From Rhizobacter sp. Root1221 (GTDB lineage: Bacteria > Pseudomonadota > Gammaproteobacteria > Burkholderiales > Burkholderiaceae_C): 64,000 bases of DNA. The stretch spans positions 165,633-229,632 of the forward strand of contig NZ_LMDI01000023.1 of the NCBI RefSeq assembly GCF_001425785.1, in the 5' to 3' direction. The notes beneath the pieces are model-generated. The model had not been told where the DNA came from, searched no databases, and saw only the letters and a program-made list of their open reading frames with translations. A program made the position numbers and the translations under genes. This document shows, one piece after another, positions 59,880-64,000 of the stretch (position 1 is its first letter; the number at the start of each line of letters is the position of its first letter).

Positions 59880-60561
59880 CACCCCCCACTTCCTCGTCTC
59901 CGGGGGCTCCGGTGGCATCGGCGCCGCAGTGTGCGACCAGCTCGCCGCGCGGGGCTACGTGCCCGTCGTCGGCTACCACCGCAACGCCGCCGCGGCCGAC
60001 ACCGTGGCCACCCGCACCGGCGGCCTGGCACTGGCCCTCGACCTGTCCCACGAGGCCTCCATCCTCGCCGCGGCCGAGCGCCTGGAAGCCCTTCCTCGCC
60101 TGGCGGGGGTGGTGCTCGCCGGCTCGCCACTGCTGGCACTCACCCCGTTCGGCAAGATCACGGCCGACGACATGCTGGCCCAGTGGCAGGTCAACGTGAT
60201 GGGGCCGCAGCGCCTGGTCGCCGAGCTGGTGCGCCGGTGCTTTCGCAAGCACAAGCAGGGCGCCGTGGTGGGTGTGCTGACGCAGGCCATGGGCGCCGGC
60301 GACACCGGCATCGACGGCGCATCGTCGGGCATGGGTGCGTACGTGATCGCCAAACACGGCCTGGCCGGCGTGCTCGCCATGGCCGCCGCCGACTACCCGT
60401 GGCTGCGCGTGCGCGCCGTCAAGCCGGGCTACACCGAAACCCGCATGCTCGAGGCGTTCGACGAACGTTTCCTCGCCATGCAACGCGACAAAGCGCCGTT
60501 CTCGACCCCCGAGGCCGTGGCCGCGTCCATCACCGAAGCAGCGACAGGAACCCCATCATGA
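59869..60561 (+). CDS. Short-chain dehydrogenase/reductase (FabG-like)
   Basis: The 230-residue SDR has the cofactor motif VSGGSGGIGAAV (about residue 10), the catalytic serine region ASSGMGAY and the YVIAK catalytic Tyr/Lys pair (about 158-162). The usual NNAG motif is replaced by LAGSP. The start is TTG at 59869 with a strong GGAGG six bases before it, inside the MaoC gene. The stop overlaps the FkbH start by 4 bp (ATGA). A 3-oxoacyl-ACP reductase role is inferred from the ACP and MaoC neighbours. Confidence 0.9.
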   Translation: MLPDTPHFLVSGGSGGIGAAVCDQLAARGYVPVVGYHRNAAAADTVATRTGGLALALDLSHEASILAAAERLEALPRLAGVVLAGSPLLALTPFGKITADDMLAQWQVNVMGPQRLVAELVRRCFRKHKQGAVVGVLTQAMGAGDTGIDGASSGMGAYVIAKHGLAGVLAMAAADYPWLRVRAVKPGYTETRMLEAFDERFLAMQRDKAPFSTPEAVAASITEAATGTPS

Positions 60562-62489
60562 GCAACACGCTGTACGCCGAACTCGCCTGGTTGCCGAAGG
60601 CACCGGAAGACTTCTCGACCCAGGTGCGCGCCCTGCAAGCCACCGAGGCGAGCCTCGGCCCCGCCGTGCAGAAGCTGGCCAACCACCGGCTCGATGAAAA
60701 CCAGCTGAACAAGCTTGCCAAGGCCATCGACAAGGCCCGTGCCGCGCAGCGCCCGCTGACGCCGCTGGTGCCGTTTCGCCTCGGGCTGATCAGCAACGCC
60801 ACGTCGCACTTCATCGTGCCGGCCCTGGTGGCCACCGCGGCCCGCCACGGCATCGCCCTCGAATGCATCGAGGCCGACTACGACCAGGTCATGCAGACCG
60901 CGCTGTCGCCCGACTCCGCCATCAACCAGGCCCGCTGCGACGCGGTACTGATCGCGGTGGACCACCGCGGCCTGCCGCTCACCCCCACGCCGGGTGACGA
61001 GGAAGCCGCCCGCCGCACGGTGGACACCGCCCTCGCCCACCTGAACATGATCCGCGACGGCCTGCGCCGCAACGGCCAGGCCATCGCCATCGTGCAGACG
61101 GTGCCCCGTCCGGTGGAGTCGTCGTTCGGCAGCTTCGACCTGGCCCTGGCCGGCACCCAGCGTGCGCTCATCGACGACCTGAACCGCGCCATCGGCCGCA
61201 CCATCCCCGGCAGCGAGGACCTGCTGTTCGACGTGGCCAACCTCGCCGAAACCGTGGGCCTGGCCGACTGGCACGACACCACGCTGTGGAACATGGCGAA
61301 GCTGCCGTTTGCCAGCACCTTCCTGCCGCTGTATGCCGACCACGTGTGCCGCCTCATCGCCGCACTGCGGGGCAAGAGCCGCAAGTGCCTCATCCTCGAC
61401 CTCGACAACACGGTGTGGGGTGGCGTGATCGGTGACGACGGCCTCGAAGGCATCGTGATCGGCCAGGGTGACGCCACCGGCGAGGCCCACCTGGGCGTGC
61501 AGCGCACGGCGCTCGCGCTGCGCGACCGCGGCATCGTGCTGGCGGTGTCCAGCAAGAACACCGACGAAGTGGCCCGCCGCCCGTTCCGCGAACACCCCGA
61601 GATGCTGCTCCGCGAGGACCACCTCGCGGTGTTCCAGGCCAACTGGAACGACAAGGCCACGAACATCCAGGCCATCGCCAACGAGCTGTCGCTGGGCCTC
61701 GACGCCATGGTGTTCCTCGACGACAACCCGATGGAACGTGACCTCGTGCGCCGCATGCTGCCGCAGGTGGCCGTGCCCGAGTTGCCGGCCGACCCGGCGC
61801 TGTACGCCCGCACGCTGCTGGCCGCCGGGTACTTCGAGGCCATCGCGTTTTCGGGCGAAGACCGCCAGCGCGCCGCCTTCTACCAGGACAACGCCCGCCG
61901 CGTGAACCTGCAGAAGCAGGCGGGTGACGTGGACGCATACCTGGCGTCGCTCGACATGCGCATGACCCTGCAACCGTTCGACGACACCGGCCGCGCCCGC
62001 ATCGCGCAACTCATCAACAAGTCGAACCAGTTCAACCTGACCACGCGCCGCTACACCGAGGCCGACGTGGCCGCCGCGCAGGCCGACCCCGACGCGTTTT
62101 CGCTGCAGGTGCGCCTGTCCGACACGTTCGGCGACAACGGCATGATCAGCGTGCTGCTGTGCCGCCGCACCGGCGACGACTGGGACATCGACACCTGGCT
62201 GATGAGCTGCCGCGTGCTGGGCCGCAAGGTGGAGCAGGCCGTGCTGCAGGAACTCGTGGACCAGGCGCGCCAGCGCGGCATCCGCCGCCTCGTGGGCACC
62301 TACCTGCCCACCGAGAAAAACAAGCTGGTGGAGGACCACTACGCCAAGCTCGGCTTCACGAAACTGGAGCAACGTGCCGACGGCGGCACCGTCTGGGAGC
62401 TGCTCGTGACCGACACCGCGCCACTTTCGTTCCCGATCGAGATTGAACGCATCGGGTTCAGCCCGGCCGCCGTGGCCGAGGCGGCCTGA
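60558..62489 (+). CDS. FkbH-like HAD-IIIC protein with GNAT domain
   Basis: This 643-residue FkbH-like protein has an N-terminal domain (about 1-270), a HAD domain with the signature CLILDLDNTVWGGVIGDDG (nucleophile Asp about residue 279) and FLDDNPMERDLV (about 390), and a C-terminal acyltransferase-like domain (about 475-620; RIAQLINKSNQFNLTTRRYTEADV). FkbH enzymes take 1,3-bisphosphoglycerate, remove phosphate and place the glyceryl group on an ACP. Overlap with the SDR gene and the nearby ACP support that partnership. The final product here is unknown. It converges with the GT2 gene, 3 bp apart. Confidence 0.92.
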   Translation: MSNTLYAELAWLPKAPEDFSTQVRALQATEASLGPAVQKLANHRLDENQLNKLAKAIDKARAAQRPLTPLVPFRLGLISNATSHFIVPALVATAARHGIALECIEADYDQVMQTALSPDSAINQARCDAVLIAVDHRGLPLTPTPGDEEAARRTVDTALAHLNMIRDGLRRNGQAIAIVQTVPRPVESSFGSFDLALAGTQRALIDDLNRAIGRTIPGSEDLLFDVANLAETVGLADWHDTTLWNMAKLPFASTFLPLYADHVCRLIAALRGKSRKCLILDLDNTVWGGVIGDDGLEGIVIGQGDATGEAHLGVQRTALALRDRGIVLAVSSKNTDEVARRPFREHPEMLLREDHLAVFQANWNDKATNIQAIANELSLGLDAMVFLDDNPMERDLVRRMLPQVAVPELPADPALYARTLLAAGYFEAIAFSGEDRQRAAFYQDNARRVNLQKQAGDVDAYLASLDMRMTLQPFDDTGRARIAQLINKSNQFNLTTRRYTEADVAAAQADPDAFSLQVRLSDTFGDNGMISVLLCRRTGDDWDIDTWLMSCRVLGRKVEQAVLQELVDQARQRGIRRLVGTYLPTEKNKLVEDHYAKLGFTKLEQRADGGTVWELLVTDTAPLSFPIEIERIGFSPAAVAEAA

Positions 62490-62492
62490 CCG

Positions 62493-63551
62493 TCAGCGGA
62501 TCACGCGCAACCGAACCAGCGCCGTGCGCAACGCCTTCGGGCGTGCGCCCGGCGCGAAACGCCACAGGATCAACGTGCGCGCCGCACGGGTGGGCAACAG
62601 GGCCACCAGCGTGCTCCACACCACCAGCGTGATGCGGCCCTTGCCCGACACGCCCTGGGGCGACATGGCCCCGCGCACCACGTCGGCCAACACCTTCCAG
62701 CCGGCATCGCGTGCAATGGGGTGCAAGTCCGGGGCGAGCGTGAGTGACGCCAGCCGGTACGGCAGGTACGACAGGCTGCGGTTGAGCGCACTGTCCTTCA
62801 TCTCGAGCCCGGCACCGCGGGCGATCCGCTGCGCGTACGCGAACCGCGCCTGCGTGCGGCCCACTTCGCGGGCGAACTTGGGGCCGTCCACCTCGGACAT
62901 GGCACCGTCGTTTTTCCCGTGCACGCGGTAAGACACCAGCGGCTCGGGGATCGTCAGCACGTCGCCGAGGAACGGCGCGGCGGCCAGCGGCCCCGAGTCG
63001 GCGATCTTGCCGTTGCTGTCGTCCTGCGGAAAGATCTTGGCCAGGAAGGCATGCGCGTAGGCATTGCCGGAACCGGGCGGTGTGGGGTAGGCGCTGGTGG
63101 TGAGGGACCAGCGCGTGATCTCCTCGGGCGTGGGCGTGGCCGCCGGGTACTGCGGGAACACCCCGCCCAGCGGCCGGCCCTGGGCGTCGATGCTGCGCAT
63201 CTGGAACTGCACCTTGCTCACGCCAGGGCGCCACAGCGGCGCCAGCGCGCGCACGATGCCCGGGCTCAGCACGTCGTCGGAGTCGAGCAGGAACACCACC
63301 TCGCCACGGGCCCGTTCGAACCCGGCATTGCAGGCGGCCAGCTGGCCCGCGTTGGGTTGCAGCACGGCTTCGACACGGTCGCCATAGCGGGCGATGACCT
63401 CGCGTGACCCATCGGTGGACCCATCGTCCACCACCACCACCTGCACGCGCGGCCAGTCGAGCGCCAGCGCACTGTCGATCGCGGCCCCCACGAACGCCTC
63501 GTAGTTGTAGTTGGGAATGACGACGGAAACGAGCGCGTTCGGATCGAGCAT
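62493..63551 (-). CDS. Glycosyltransferase family 2 protein
   Basis: The 352-residue GT-A enzyme starts VSVVIPNYNYEAFVGAAIDSAL and has the nucleotide-binding DDGSTDGS (about residue 42) and the metal motif FLLDSDDVLSPG (DxD, about 90). YRVHGKN (about 207) marks the end of the catalytic domain. The C-terminal 120 residues are basic and helical and may contact the membrane. It is on the opposite strand to the ACP-FkbH genes and 17 bp downstream of another, partial, GT2 gene with a similar C terminus, suggesting a tandem duplication. Confidence 0.93.
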   Translation of the reverse strand: MLDPNALVSVVIPNYNYEAFVGAAIDSALALDWPRVQVVVVDDGSTDGSREVIARYGDRVEAVLQPNAGQLAACNAGFERARGEVVFLLDSDDVLSPGIVRALAPLWRPGVSKVQFQMRSIDAQGRPLGGVFPQYPAATPTPEEITRWSLTTSAYPTPPGSGNAYAHAFLAKIFPQDDSNGKIADSGPLAAAPFLGDVLTIPEPLVSYRVHGKNDGAMSEVDGPKFAREVGRTQARFAYAQRIARGAGLEMKDSALNRSLSYLPYRLASLTLAPDLHPIARDAGWKVLADVVRGAMSPQGVSGKGRITLVVWSTLVALLPTRAARTLILWRFAPGARPKALRTALVRLRVIR

Positions 63552-63568
63552 GGGATGGGATCAGCCTC

Positions 63569-64000
63569 TCAGGCCGTGGACAAGGGAGCGGACGAACGAC
63601 GGAAACGCTTGAGCACCTCGGCGCGGCTGAACCGCAGCTGCACCAGCGTGCGCGCCAGCGCCCGCGGCGAGACAGCCAGTGCCGTGGCCCAGGCCAGGTG
63701 CGCCACCCGGGCCTTCAGCCGGAACGGCCGCCCGAACAGCAGCGCCACGGACTTGCGCCACAGCGACCACACGCTGTCCTGGGCGTCATCGGCATAGGTG
63801 CCGCCCAGCTTCTTGACCATCAGCCTGTAGTTCAGGAACACCAGTTCACGGTCGAGCAGGTTGCCCGGGGGTAGCGATGCCCCCGCGCGGCGGGCGTGTT
63901 CCTGCAGCGCATCGAACTCGCCGCGCCGCAGCGCAATCTGTTTCGTGAAACGCAGGTCCATGCGGCGCGCGTCGGTGTTGTGGTAACTCTGGTTCTGCGT
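63569..64000 (-). CDS. C-terminal part of a second GT2-like glycosyltransferase (5' end outside the window)
   Basis: The frame is open from the right edge (reading TQNQSYHNTDARR before the first Met at 63961) to the stop at 63569, so this is a truncated view of a longer gene, not a 130-residue protein. The layout matches the C-terminal helical region of the neighbouring GT2 (compare YRVHGKN...FAREVGRTQARFAYAQR with NQSYHNTD...MDLRFTKQIALRR). Assignment to GT2 rests on that resemblance and on position; the catalytic domain is not in the window. Confidence 0.7.
   Translation of the reverse strand, partial: TQNQSYHNTDARRMDLRFTKQIALRRGEFDALQEHARRAGASLPPGNLLDRELVFLNYRLMVKKLGGTYADDAQDSVWSLWRKSVALLFGRPFRLKARVAHLAWATALAVSPRALARTLVQLRFSRAEVLKRFRRSSAPLSTA

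Noticed and set aside
60429..62372. A 647-codon minus-strand open frame opposite the FkbH-like gene
   Set aside because: It has no domains and a repetitive V/A/H/G/R composition typical of antisense GC-rich frames; the plus-strand frame has HAD motifs.

Overview
The window is GC-rich DNA (AT-rich only at a few regulatory gaps) with tightly packed genes. It looks like chromosome from a betaproteobacterium of the order Burkholderiales, perhaps near Rhizobacter, Piscinibacter or Rubrivivax. That placement is inferred from gene families and layout (urtABCDE beside a transporter-kinase fusion, ureA-hupE/ureJ-ureBC, an FrcBCA-ROK sugar system, many hybrid histidine kinases), not from a marker-gene comparison. 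No rRNA, insertion sequence, prophage, CRISPR array or replication origin was seen.

Layout. 1-5.0 kb: fructose/ribose-type ABC transporter (frcB, frcC, frcA) with a ROK regulator, and a divergent PfkB sugar kinase. 5.2-9.4 kb: GntR/FCD regulator, a receiver-TPR protein and the C4-dicarboxylate carrier DctA. 9.4-17.7 kb: a minus-strand signalling operon (GAF hybrid kinase, GGDEF response regulator, MASE1-CHASE hybrid kinase); the last gene is split by a frameshift near 11755. 18.2-25.4 kb: an accessory region of visibly lower GC with a PL10 pectate-lyase lipoprotein, two genes that look like host-directed effectors (19982-21561), a LysR-controlled DsbA/metallo-hydrolase/NTF2 operon and a small exported NTR-like protein. 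25.5-29.9 kb: housekeeping genes (tRNA-Ser(CGA), serS, ispH, an FKBP-type isomerase, radC, an Smr protein) running into ureD. 30.8-34.6 kb: a glutathione transferase and two lipoproteins. 34.7-50.7 kb: urea use, with the urea ABC transporter urtABCDE, a LuxR-type response regulator, an NCS1 transporter-histidine kinase fusion, ureA-hupE/ureJ-ureB-ureC, a reversed lipoprotein gene, then ureE, an acyltransferase and ureF. ureG is not in the window. 50.8-64 kb: a surface-polysaccharide cluster with glycosyltransferases, a pyruvyltransferase-like protein, a flippase, an MBOAT acyltransferase with SGNH partners, and an ACP-MaoC-SDR-FkbH set that probably makes an acyl group for decoration.

The most interesting signal is at 20-21.7 kb. 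The protein at 20761-21561 starts MGVC (a eukaryotic-type N-myristoylation/palmitoylation motif), has a serine-rich N terminus and a Cys-His-Asp arrangement like papain/transglutaminase-fold effectors. A perfect TTCG-N16-TTCG element (the hrpII/PIP box of HrpB/HrpX-controlled type III secretion genes) lies 70 bp upstream of its start. The next gene downstream has a CheD-like Thr-x5-Cys...His pattern that suggests a deamidase. Together with the pectate lyase this points to a plant- or eukaryote-associated lifestyle. The type III secretion apparatus itself is not in this window.
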